Source: SHZI01 sp031409515
GTDB lineage: Bacteria > Pseudomonadota > Gammaproteobacteria > Steroidobacterales > GCA-2729495
Assembly (NCBI GenBank): GCA_031409515.1
Contig: JANNXJ010000048.1
Location: 1-40,626 of the forward strand
DNA length: 40,626 nucleotides
Direction of reading: 5' to 3'
Positions within the stretch are counted from its first letter, which is position 1. Each line of letters begins with the position of its first letter. The notes beneath the pieces are model-generated. The model was not told where the DNA came from. It saw only the letters and a program-made list of their open reading frames with translations, and did no database searches. The position numbers and the translations under genes were made by a program. Shown one piece after another: positions 7,799 to 15,592 of this stretch.

Positions 7799-10356
7799 AG
7801 GCAACTGCTCAGCGAGTTGACCCAGGCGGTCAGCAGCGCCACACCGCTGGCATCGATCACGTTGGACCCTACGGGCGGCATAGCGTTGACGTCCCGGCGA
7901 TTCATGCGGGCGACCAGGACCGAGCGGGCGGCGTCACCCGGCGCAATCAGGCGGGCATCGGCGATCCCGAGAGCACCAGACTGGGGAGTGACGTTGCAGG
8001 TGTTCATCGCCGCCAAAGCCGTCGTGGCCCGCAGGTCCATGCTCGAAGGCGTCGGCCCACCGGGCCGGTGACACTGGGCGCAGTTGGTCTGCAGGTAAGC
8101 CCGGGCCCGATCCGTCAGCGATGCAGCCGGGTCGGCGGGATCCGGCAGCGCCGCCAGAGTGGCCGGGGGTCCCGGCAGGGGCGTGGTGAACAGGTTGATG
8201 TGCTCCAGAGTGGCCAGCTGGTTCGCCGTTCGGCCCGTCGTCGGGTAATTGAGCGTGCCATTGAGCTGGGCAATCTCGGGCCCGAGGGAGAACCCGCCGG
8301 CCGAGGTGTGACACTGCATGCACTCAGCCTCGCTGGGGTAGATCCAGGTCTGGAGGCCCACCTGCCGGGTCTTGCCCCCGATCACCCGCGTGGCCTCCGT
8401 CTGCCCGGCGTTCCACTCGTAGGTATAGCCCGCCCACACGCCGTCCGGATGGCGCATGAACAGCCGCGTCTCGATCAGCTGTCCACCCAGGCGGAATGAC
8501 TTGAGGAGCACGGAGCCCGCCGGAAAATCGAAGTCCCCGGCAGCAGTCCGCGCGATCCGCGTCCCGTCGGGTATGGCAAAGAACCGCTCCTTGACGGCAC
8601 CGTCCGACCAGAACGGGGCGTTGACCCGATAGGGAATGACGCCCTCAGCAGGCTGCTTGGGATCGCCGGCAGCGACGCAGCCGCTGGCCGAGAGTGTCGC
8701 GGGAATGGTGTCCGGCACACCGCCAACCGAGGGCGCAAGACGCCCGATGCGACCGCTGCTGTAGTCAGCGATATAGAGTTCCCCGTCCGCGCCCAAACCA
8801 AAGGCACTGATGTTGAAAGAACTACGGAGCAACAGGTCGTTGCTGTAGCCACCCTGGCCATCGTCCTCAAGAGCCCAGATGCGCCCGGAACTGAAGTCAC
8901 CAAAAACGTACCGGCCCCGCAGAAGCGGAATGGCACTGCCACGATAGACGTAGCCGCCGGTAATGGATCCATCATTGTCGAAATGGGGATAATCACTGAC
9001 CGGGTCCAGCAGTCCGGCCGTGCTGCAGACCGATGGCGATGGCGATGGACCAACAATGAAGCCCTCCCGGCAGTCCCAGCCGTAGTTGCCGCCAAGCTCG
9101 ATGCGGTTCACCTCCTCGCGACTCGACTGGCCCACGTCGCCAAGCCACAAGTCACCCGTAGCCGCATCAAAGCTCCAGCGCCAGGGATTGCGCAGACCGG
9201 TCGCGTAGATCTCCGGACAGCTGGCTGCGTTGGCTCCCGGCCCACACTTGGCATTGGCGGCAAAGGGATTGTCCGCCGGAATGCGATAGCCAGGGCTGGG
9301 GAACGCCACACCGACCACGTCAACCCGCAGCATCTTGCCCAGCAGGCGGGTGTTGTCCTGGGAGTAATTGAACGGATCGTCGCCGCTGCCGCCGTCGCCG
9401 AGCCCGAAGTACAGATGCCCGTCCGGACCAAAGGCGATGTCGCCGCCATTGTGATTGTCGAAAGGCTGATCGACTGTCAGGAGAATCTGCTCGGTGACGC
9501 TCACCGGCTGCGTCACGCTGTCGAGAATGAAACGGGAAACCCGGGAGGTCAGGGGCGAGCCGTCTGCTGTGTAGGAAACGAACACCTCCCGGGTCGCCGG
9601 CCAGTTGGGGTGAAACGCCAGACCCAGTAACCCCCCCTCCCCGGCCGGATTCACCGGGCCCGTAAGATTCAGCCAGGTGGTGACGACAGCCGGATTGCTG
9701 GTGCTGAAGACCTTGAGACGGCCGCCCTTTTCCAGCACGAACCAACGGGAAGCATCGCCAGGTGCCTGGAGGATCTTCGTGGGCTCGGTAAAGGCGGGCG
9801 CTGCGGGAAAGGCCTCGACGACCGTCACCCCGGCATCGCCAACCGGACGTGGGGGTGCCAGGCAGGTTGGGTTCGACGGGCGGGTGTCCAGGCCAAAGGG
9901 TCCGCCTGCGGCTCCATCGTTATCGAGGATGGTGCCCGTCGCCGTGGCGTCGGCCAGGGTGGCGCTACCCGTAACGTTGGCCAGCAGGACAGTAAAGTTT
10001 TCGTCGGCCTCGTCCGTGAGGTCACCGAGCACTGCCACACCAAAGGTCTGGCTGGTGCTGCCCGGGGGAAAGGTCAGCGTGCCGCTCGTCGTGGTGTAGT
10101 CCTGGCCAGCCGTGGCCGACCCCGGACTCGTTGCATAGTCAACCGTGACGACCGCAACCTCCGGCGCTGACAGGGTCACCGTAAAGGTCAGGCTGGAATT
10201 CCCGGCATCGCCTTCGGTCAGGGCGGCGTCCGCCACGCTGAGCGTTGTCCCACCCGCTGACCCGGAATCGCCGCCGCCGCCACAGCCGGCAAGGCCGAGC
10301 ACGATGGCGCTGGCCAGAGCCAACACCAGGGTTGAGTTATTCCTTAGAACTGCCAT
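7795..10356 (-). CDS. Lipoprotein: Calx-beta, sugar-dehydrogenase propeller and diheme cytochrome c
   Basis: An 853-residue exported lipoprotein (lipobox LAGC, Cys25) with three parts. Residues about 37-150 form a Calx-beta repeat (DYTTTSGTLTFPPG, DEADENFTVLL), usually a calcium or adhesion module. Residues about 175-525 form a beta-propeller of the PQQ-dependent glucose/sorbosone dehydrogenase family, with GLLGLAFHPNW, GDGGSGDDP and ATGLRNPWRW. Residues about 560-853 carry two CxxCH heme sites (Cys679/682-His683 and Cys759/762-His763) and resemble the SO2930-type diheme cytochromes; Met826 is a possible axial ligand. The plan suggests that a sugar or aldehyde is oxidised in the propeller and electrons pass to the attached hemes. 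Whether PQQ binds is not shown. The stop codon is inside a REP. Confidence 0.85.
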   Translation of the reverse strand: MAVLRNNSTLVLALASAIVLGLAGCGGGGDSGSAGGTTLSVADAALTEGDAGNSSLTFTVTLSAPEVAVVTVDYATSPGSATAGQDYTTTSGTLTFPPGSTSQTFGVAVLGDLTDEADENFTVLLANVTGSATLADATATGTILDNDGAAGGPFGLDTRPSNPTCLAPPRPVGDAGVTVVEAFPAAPAFTEPTKILQAPGDASRWFVLEKGGRLKVFSTSNPAVVTTWLNLTGPVNPAGEGGLLGLAFHPNWPATREVFVSYTADGSPLTSRVSRFILDSVTQPVSVTEQILLTVDQPFDNHNGGDIAFGPDGHLYFGLGDGGSGDDPFNYSQDNTRLLGKMLRVDVVGVAFPSPGYRIPADNPFAANAKCGPGANAASCPEIYATGLRNPWRWSFDAATGDLWLGDVGQSSREEVNRIELGGNYGWDCREGFIVGPSPSPSVCSTAGLLDPVSDYPHFDNDGSITGGYVYRGSAIPLLRGRYVFGDFSSGRIWALEDDGQGGYSNDLLLRSSFNISAFGLGADGELYIADYSSGRIGRLAPSVGGVPDTIPATLSASGCVAAGDPKQPAEGVIPYRVNAPFWSDGAVKERFFAIPDGTRIARTAAGDFDFPAGSVLLKSFRLGGQLIETRLFMRHPDGVWAGYTYEWNAGQTEATRVIGGKTRQVGLQTWIYPSEAECMQCHTSAGGFSLGPEIAQLNGTLNYPTTGRTANQLATLEHINLFTTPLPGPPATLAALPDPADPAASLTDRARAYLQTNCAQCHRPGGPTPSSMDLRATTALAAMNTCNVTPQSGALGIADARLIAPGDAARSVLVARMNRRDVNAMPPVGSNVIDASGVALLTAWVNSLSSCL

Positions 10357-10500
10357 GCGCCCGATTCCCAGATTAAGTCCCGTACGCGCCTATTGGCCAA
10401 CAGGCGTACAGAGTGCATCTTGCGCACCCCGCAGCGCCCCTGTCGAGCGTCGAATCCCGAAAGCGCCGTTTATACTGCGCTGAAACAAGGACACCTATCC

Positions 10501-11655
10501 ATGACCCGTTCATTTCACCCTCCCGTCCGGACCCTGATGGGGCCCGGTCCGTCCGACGTCAACCCGCGGATTCTCGAGGCACTGTCCCGGCCTACGATCG
10601 GTCATCTGGACCCCGCCTTCATCGGGCTGATGGATGATGTCAAACGACTGCTCCAGTTCGCCTTCCGCACCCAGAATTCCCTCACGCTGCCCATCTCGGC
10701 GCCGGGCTCCGCCGGCATGGAGTGCTGCTTCGTCAATCTCGTCCAGCCCGGCGACAAGGTGATCGTCGCGCAGAACGGCGTGTTTGGCGGCCGCATGAAA
10801 GAAAACGTGGAACGCTGTGGTGCGACGGCAATCCTGGTACAGGACGACTGGGGCGCCGCTGTGGATCCCCACAAGATCGAAGACGCCATCCGTTCCCACC
10901 CCGACGCCAGGGTCCTGGCCTTCGTCCACGCCGAAACATCTACCGGCGCCCGCTCCGATGCAGAAACCCTCTGTGGCCTGGCCCGCAAGGCTGGGCTGCT
11001 GACGATCGTCGACACCGTGACTGGTCTCGGCGGCATTGATGTGAACGTGGATGGCTGGGGCGCCGACGCCGTGTACTCCGGCACCCAGAAGTGCCTCTCC
11101 TGCATTCCGGGACTGTCGCCGGTGACCTTCAGCAGCCGCGCCCAGGAAACCATCCAGAAGCGCGAGAAGAAGGTGCAGAGCTGGTTTCTCGACATGGGCC
11201 TCGTCATGGCCTACTGGGGTGGCGGCCAGCGCGCCTACCACCACACCGCCCCGATCAACATGCTCTATGGCCTGCACGAGGCGCTCGTCATCCTGGAAGA
11301 GGAAGGCCTGGAAAACGCCTGGGCCCGACACGCCCGGCACCACGCCGCCCTGGCAGCCGGACTGGCGGCCATCGGGATCGAATTCGTCGTGGCTGCGGAG
11401 CACCGGCTGCCCCAGCTGAACTGCGTGCGTATTCCAGCCGGCGTTGACGATGCGCTGGTGCGCCGGCGCCTGCTGGAGGAGTACCAGCTGGAGATCGGGG
11501 CTGGCCTTGGGCCCCTGGCGGGCAAGGTGTGGCGCATCGGCCTGATGGGTTATGCAGCGAACCGGACCAACGTGCTCTTCTGCCTGGGCGCGCTGGAAGC
11601 ACTGCTGGCGCGGACGGGCGCTGTGGCCGCCGCCCGGGAGTTTTACGGCCCGTAG
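10501..11655 (+). CDS. Alanine-glyoxylate/serine-glyoxylate aminotransferase family protein
   Basis: A class-V PLP-dependent aminotransferase of 384 residues. The PLP lysine is Lys197 in the SGTQKCLSC motif; the MGPGPSDVNPRILEA stretch near the N-terminus and the THAEtSTG-like segment (HAETSTGA) are typical of the family. Members convert glyoxylate to glycine using alanine or serine. The ATG at 10501 has an AAGGA ribosome site at 10486-10490. It is convergent with the ketopantoate-reductase-family gene and overlaps it by 13 nt; its TAG stop is the TAG of a GTAGGAGC repeat. The nearby oxalate-CoA-ligase-like gene supports a glyoxylate/oxalate role. Confidence 0.9.
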   Translation: MTRSFHPPVRTLMGPGPSDVNPRILEALSRPTIGHLDPAFIGLMDDVKRLLQFAFRTQNSLTLPISAPGSAGMECCFVNLVQPGDKVIVAQNGVFGGRMKENVERCGATAILVQDDWGAAVDPHKIEDAIRSHPDARVLAFVHAETSTGARSDAETLCGLARKAGLLTIVDTVTGLGGIDVNVDGWGADAVYSGTQKCLSCIPGLSPVTFSSRAQETIQKREKKVQSWFLDMGLVMAYWGGGQRAYHHTAPINMLYGLHEALVILEEEGLENAWARHARHHAALAAGLAAIGIEFVVAAEHRLPQLNCVRIPAGVDDALVRRRLLEEYQLEIGAGLGPLAGKVWRIGLMGYAANRTNVLFCLGALEALLARTGAVAAAREFYGP

Positions 11656-12623
11656 GAGCGCCGACCGGCAACGGCGAGACGGACCAGCGCGAGCACCTGA
11701 TCCAGAGTCGGGGTAGGCACGCCCACCAGCCGACCCATCTCCGTCACGGCCGCCACCAGAGCATCGAGTTCCAGCGGCCGGCCCTGCTCAAAGTCCTGCA
11801 GCATGGACGTGCGGTGGGCACCCACCTCGGTTGCAGCGTCGATGCGCTTCTCGATGTCCATCGCGAAACTCACGCCGAGGGAGGTGGCCACAGCGACCGC
11901 CTCGGTCATCATCCGGCGTATCACCTCGCGCACGTCCGGATCCCGGCCCATCTGCTCCAACGTGGCTCGGGTAAGGACACTGACGGGATTGAACGTGGCA
12001 TTGCCGAGCAATTTGAACCAGATGTCATCGCGGATCTTGCCCCGCACCGGAGCCTTCAGGCCAGCCGCAGTCAGGGCTTCGCCCAGGGCAACAACCCGCG
12101 CCGACTTCGAGCCATCCGGCTCGCCCACCATGAAGCGCGTGCCTTCGATGTGCCGTACGACCCCGGGGTCGACGATCTCGCAGGACGGGTACACCACGCA
12201 GCCGATTGCCCGCTCCGGACCGAGGGCTCGCCAGATCTGGCCACCCGGGTCTGCAGCCTCCAGGTGACGGTCCCGCAGCGGGCCAGGGAAAGCGTGGAAG
12301 TACCACCAGAGAATCCCGTTTTGGGCAGTCACCACGGCGGTATCCGGGCCGAGCAGTGGCTGCAGGTGTTCCAGGATCCCGGGCGTTGAATGGGCCTTGA
12401 GGGTCAGGATGACGTAGTCCTGGGGACCGAGCGTGCGCGGGTCGTCTGTGCAGCGCACCGCCACCGTCTGCGCATCGGCGCCGCTGAGCAGGGTCAGTCC
12501 CCGGGACTGCATCGCCTGCAGGTGGGGCCCCCGGGCGACCAGCGCGACGTCGGCCTGGGTGCCCGCGAGCCGGGCGCCGAGGTAGCCACCGATGGCACCG
12601 GCACCGTAGACGCAGATCTTCAT
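11643..12623 (-). CDS. 2-dehydropantoate 2-reductase (ketopantoate reductase) family protein
   Basis: An NADPH-dependent reductase of 326 residues. The Rossmann motif GAGAIGGYLG is at 7-16, and the C-terminal helical domain carries the IRDDIWFKLLGNATFNP stretch with the catalytic Lys and the conserved Asn. The classical reaction reduces ketopantoate to pantoate for coenzyme A. In this family many paralogues act on other 2-keto acids, and this copy is translationally coupled (ATGA overlap, 12620-12623) to a CoA ligase rather than to pan genes. A non-pantothenate substrate is therefore quite possible. The final residues RRSYGP are encoded by a reversed REP-like sequence. Confidence 0.85.
   Translation of the reverse strand: MKICVYGAGAIGGYLGARLAGTQADVALVARGPHLQAMQSRGLTLLSGADAQTVAVRCTDDPRTLGPQDYVILTLKAHSTPGILEHLQPLLGPDTAVVTAQNGILWWYFHAFPGPLRDRHLEAADPGGQIWRALGPERAIGCVVYPSCEIVDPGVVRHIEGTRFMVGEPDGSKSARVVALGEALTAAGLKAPVRGKIRDDIWFKLLGNATFNPVSVLTRATLEQMGRDPDVREVIRRMMTEAVAVATSLGVSFAMDIEKRIDAATEVGAHRTSMLQDFEQGRPLELDALVAAVTEMGRLVGVPTPTLDQVLALVRLAVAGRRSYGP
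11652..11662 (+). repeat. Solo GTAGGAGCGCC repeat at convergent gene ends
   Basis: The motif lies in the 13-nt overlap of two convergent genes. It supplies the TAG stop of the aminotransferase and encodes the C-terminal SYGP region of the opposite reductase. Confidence 0.6.
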
Positions 12624-14137
12624 GCGAACCCGAGCTTGGCCGCGAGACCGATCCGCTGGAGCTTGCCGGTCGCGCCCTTGGGAATTTCGTCGAGGAAAAC
12701 AATCTTCCGTGGCACCTTCATATCGGCTAGGTGTTCGCCCGCGTACTTGCGCAACTCCCGCTCGCTGGTCTCGGCGCCGGGCTTCAGCACGACGGCTGCA
12801 GCAACATCCTCTCCAAGCATCGGGTGAGGCACTGCGAAGGTCACCACCTGGGCGACCGCCGGGTGATTCAGGAGTACCTCATCCACCTCCCGGGGCGAAA
12901 ACTTCTCACCGCCCCGGTTGATGATCTCCTTGAGCCGGCCAGTGAGGCGGAGGTAGCCCTGGGGGTCCAGGACGCCCTGGTCGCCAGTCCGGAACCAGCC
13001 GGCGGTAAAGGCCACAGCGTTGGCGCCGGGATTGTTGCGATAACCGGCGGTAACGTTCGGTCCGCGGATCACGACCTCGCCAACATCACCCACGGGCAGC
13101 AGCGCCCCCTGGTCATCCATGATCGCGACATCCGGACCCGCCGCCACCCCCACGCTGCCGGCAAAGCGGGCGCGGGGCGGCAGCGGACTGCTGGTCATCT
13201 GGTGAGCAGCCTCTGTCATGCCGTAGGCCTCGATCAGGGGACAACCAAAGGTGGCTTCCATTTCCAGCATCACCTTGTTGGGCAATGAGGCTGATGAAGA
13301 GCGGATGAAACGCAACGGGACGGCATCAATAGCCTCCCGGTTACGCTCCGCCCGGGCGAGGATCGCCTGATGCATGGTCGGCACTGCCGTGTACCAGCTG
13401 GGACGCACGTCGCGAAGTTGCCCGAAGAACTGCAGAGCGTTGAAGCCGGACGTGCAGCAGACGCTCGCCCCCGCGGACAGGGAGCTCAGGACGGCCGCGA
13501 TGAGCCCATGAATATGAAACAGTGGCATCACCTGCAGGTTGCGGTCGGCCGGGGTCAGGGCCAGGCTGCTGGCTATGTGCTCCGCCGAGGCGCACACGTT
13601 GGTGTGCGTCAGGGGCACGATCTTCGGGCGGGCGGTCGTTCCCGAGGTGTGCAGCACCAGGGCCACGTCACCGGCAGCGGCGGGGCCCGGACGGGCAGCC
13701 TTCCCGGTTGCACCCCGCAGCTCGAAGTGGCCTGCGGCGGCAACCGGCGGCACGACGAGTTCCGCAATGGGAATCCCGAGCCGCTGCGCCATCGGGATAG
13801 CAGGCGACGTACTGCCCGCCTCGACCACGAGGAGCCGTGCTGACAGGTCCTGAAGGTAGAACTCGAATTCATCGGCGGTGTACGCCGGATTCAGCGGCGC
13901 CGTCGTGGCACCGGCAGCGATCGCCAGGAAGGCCACGGCCATTTCGGGGCCATTGGGGAGCACGATCGCCACGACGTCGTCGCGACCGACACCGAGGAGG
14001 TTGAGCGCTTCAATAGTCGCAGCAACCTGTTCACGGAGGGCCGCGTAGGTCAGATCGGGGCGGCCCGGGGCCGAGATGGCGGAGGCTGTGGCCACACCGC
14101 GACTGAGCACCTCAGTTATGGTCTTGAAGTTGGGCAT
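12620..14137 (-). CDS. Acyl-CoA synthetase, oxalate-CoA ligase (AAE3/Pcs60)-like
   Basis: A 505-residue adenylate-forming ligase. The phosphate-binding loop HTSGTTARPK is at 163-172, the GWFRTGDQG and RLKEIINRGGEKFSP motifs follow, and the catalytic lysine is in PKGATGKLQR near the end. The segment PLNPAYTADEFEFYL at 81-95 is very like plant AAE3 and yeast Pcs60, which make oxalyl-CoA from oxalate. Substrate assignment rests on this resemblance and on the neighbouring glyoxylate-type aminotransferase. The ATG at 14137 is chosen; a GTG at 14152 adds five residues. It overlaps the downstream reductase gene by four bases. General short-chain acyl-CoA ligase is the alternative. Confidence 0.8.
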   Translation of the reverse strand: MPNFKTITEVLSRGVATASAISAPGRPDLTYAALREQVAATIEALNLLGVGRDDVVAIVLPNGPEMAVAFLAIAAGATTAPLNPAYTADEFEFYLQDLSARLLVVEAGSTSPAIPMAQRLGIPIAELVVPPVAAAGHFELRGATGKAARPGPAAAGDVALVLHTSGTTARPKIVPLTHTNVCASAEHIASSLALTPADRNLQVMPLFHIHGLIAAVLSSLSAGASVCCTSGFNALQFFGQLRDVRPSWYTAVPTMHQAILARAERNREAIDAVPLRFIRSSSASLPNKVMLEMEATFGCPLIEAYGMTEAAHQMTSSPLPPRARFAGSVGVAAGPDVAIMDDQGALLPVGDVGEVVIRGPNVTAGYRNNPGANAVAFTAGWFRTGDQGVLDPQGYLRLTGRLKEIINRGGEKFSPREVDEVLLNHPAVAQVVTFAVPHPMLGEDVAAAVVLKPGAETSERELRKYAGEHLADMKVPRKIVFLDEIPKGATGKLQRIGLAAKLGFA

Positions 14138-14161
14138 GGCCAATTCTGTCACGGGCCCAGG

Positions 14162-14593
14162 TCAGGTAACCGCGTGTCGCCAGTCTTCTAACGGGAGAAT
14201 TCCGCCGTGCGGTCGAGCCAACCGGTAGTAGGCGTGGTCAGCCGTCACCAGGACCGCATCAGGGGTTTCCAGCGCCACTGCGTGGTAAAGCGCAGCAAAC
14301 GCATGCACCCGGGATTCGGTCGCAATCCGGCAGGCGCGGGCCAGGATCGCCGGATAATCGGTAGCGGGCAGATTCAGCGCCTGGATCAGCTGTACATCAC
14401 GTTCCGCAGTCGCTGGCGACAAACGGCAGGCTACGGCAGCAACCTCCGCCAGCCAGTGAAATGGCTGAAGGACTTCCAGCCGACCGGAGGCAACGGCCTC
14501 CATCAGTTCAGTGGCCCGCTCCGTGTCCGCTTCGCGGCCTGGATCCCGCAGGAGCCACTTCATGACCACGCTCGCATCGACAACCAGGGTCAC
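14162..14593 (-). CDS. PIN-domain toxin, VapC-like
   Basis: A 143-residue PIN-domain protein (family: metal-dependent RNases, toxins of type II systems). The first acidic residue Asp6 (VVDASV), Glu50 (LAEVAA) and Asp119 (VTADHAYY) are in place. At the third position, where most VapC proteins have the Asp of DAxYxALA, this protein seems to have Ala100 (AFAALYHAVAL), so activity may be weaker or the metal site may use another residue. It starts with a GTG that overlaps the antitoxin's TGA (GTGA, 14590-14593), the usual VapBC layout. The stop is 9 nt before the alternative GTG start of the CoA ligase gene, so read-through transcription into it is possible. Confidence 0.8.
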   Translation of the reverse strand: MTLVVDASVVMKWLLRDPGREADTERATELMEAVASGRLEVLQPFHWLAEVAAVACRLSPATAERDVQLIQALNLPATDYPAILARACRIATESRVHAFAALYHAVALETPDAVLVTADHAYYRLARPHGGILPLEDWRHAVT

Positions 14594-14823
14594 GGCCGCC
14601 CCTGCCGGCGTGCAGCGGCAATCTCGGCGTTGGTGGCCGTTGGCCGCCTGGGTCGCTCGGCCGTTACTTGCCTGAAGATTTCCTCCCGCTGCTTCTGCAG
14701 CCGAACCTCAGCAACCGCACGCTGCATGAGGCGGGCGATGATCGCGCTCTTGTTCTCGCCCTTGAAGGCCCTATTGAACTCGTCCCGGACATCGTCCGGG
14801 ACACTGAAATTAACGGTAGCCAT
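14590..14823 (-). CDS. Ribbon-helix-helix antitoxin, VapB-like
   Basis: A 77-residue protein whose first half (MATVNFSVPDDVRDEFNRAF, then SAIIARLMQRAV) fits a ribbon-helix-helix DNA-binding domain; the basic C-terminal tail would wrap the toxin. It should neutralise the PIN toxin and repress the operon. The ATG at 14823 is chosen because a longer frame (to 14859) would run through a perfect operator-like inverted repeat and the -10 box, and because GAGG lies just upstream of this ATG. Confidence 0.78.
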   Translation of the reverse strand: MATVNFSVPDDVRDEFNRAFKGENKSAIIARLMQRAVAEVRLQKQREEIFRQVTAERPRRPTATNAEIAAARRQGRP

Positions 14824-14836
14824 ACCGGTGGCCTCG

Positions 14837-14855
14837 TTGTTGAAATCTTCAACAA
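14837..14855. promoter_or_regulatory. Operator-like inverted repeat of the toxin-antitoxin operon
   Basis: TTGTTGAA (14837-14844), a 3-nt spacer and TTCAACAA (14848-14855) form a perfect 8-bp inverted repeat. It lies between the -10 box and the antitoxin ATG, over the expected transcription start. This is where ribbon-helix-helix antitoxins usually bind for autorepression. Confidence 0.65.
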
Positions 14856-14882
14856 TCATAGGTTGTCCGGGCTGGTCGTCAA
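14855..14882 (-). promoter_or_regulatory. Sigma70 promoter of the toxin-antitoxin operon
   Basis: On the minus strand TTGACG (14882-14877) and TATGAT (14860-14855) are separated by 16 bases. Both hexamers match the sigma70 consensus at five of six positions. The start would fall inside the operator repeat. Confidence 0.65.
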
Positions 14883-15024
14883 GGTGCGGAACCCCAGTCT
14901 GGCGGTCAGAGTGAATGTGCTGTCATTCCAGGACCTTTGCCACCGGCATTCCGTAGGTTTTCGGCGGGAAACTCCTCGTTATGAGAGAGAGCCCACAGAC
15001 CCTACCCGCGCCGGGGACTAGCTT

Positions 15025-15501
15025 ATGTCAGCAGCGACCGGCGCCGAACTTATGTCAAATGAACTGATGATCGTCCTGGCGGGAGCCAGCCTGGCAGCCC
15101 TGATTGGCGGCGGGCTGGTGGCCTGGTTTACTGCGCGTCCGATTCAGGCCCCGGACCCCGAACTGGAGGGTCGCCAGGAACTGCAGCTTATGGAGCTCCG
15201 GGACCTCGCCGAGAAGCACCGCCAGGAATGCCGTGCTGCTGAAGAACGGCTGCGCGCCCAGCAGGCGGAACTGGAAGACGGACTCGCGCACATCCACACT
15301 CTCGAGGACCAGGTGGCCGCCTACCTGCACCAGTATGCCCAGGCCAAGAACACCCTGAAGGCGGAGATCCGCCACAAGAATACGCTCAGCACCGAACTGG
15401 CAGCAGCGAGCGCCCAGATCCAGGCGCTGCGCGGCCGGGTCGAGGAACTGGAGATGGAACGTAACGCCATAACCGGCAGCCTCCGCCGCCTCAGCGCCTA
15501 G
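15025..15501 (+). CDS. Single-pass membrane protein with long coiled coil
   Basis: The 158-residue product has one transmembrane helix (about residues 13-34, LMIVLAGASLAALIGGGLVAWF) and then an almost continuous coiled coil to the C-terminus, rich in Glu, Ala, Gln, Leu and Arg. It would project into the cytoplasm or periplasm from the inner membrane. I do not recognise a named family; it is somewhat like YhcB/DUF1043 proteins in plan (TM plus coiled coil), but the sequence match is not convincing. The ATG at 15025 follows GGGGA; an ATG at 15052 (in a repeated CTTATGTCA context) would shorten it by nine residues. It is followed by lon on the same strand. Confidence 0.75.
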   Translation: MSAATGAELMSNELMIVLAGASLAALIGGGLVAWFTARPIQAPDPELEGRQELQLMELRDLAEKHRQECRAAEERLRAQQAELEDGLAHIHTLEDQVAAYLHQYAQAKNTLKAEIRHKNTLSTELAAASAQIQALRGRVEELEMERNAITGSLRRLSA

Positions 15502-15536
15502 CGCCTGACGCTGACCCTGACGCCGCCCGGGGGCAC

Positions 15537-15564
15537 ATTGAAATCCCCGCTCCCGGCCTCATCT
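15537..15564 (+). promoter_or_regulatory. Sigma32-like heat-shock promoter before lon
   Basis: ATTGAAA (15537-15543), 13 bases, then CCTCATCT (15557-15564). The E. coli heat-shock consensus is CTTGAAA, 13-15 bases, CCCCATNT. There is one mismatch in each box. lon is a classical heat-shock gene and its start is about 30-40 bases downstream. Confidence 0.55.
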
Positions 15565-15592
15565 CGCTCTCTGGCGCAACCGCGCCGGGACG

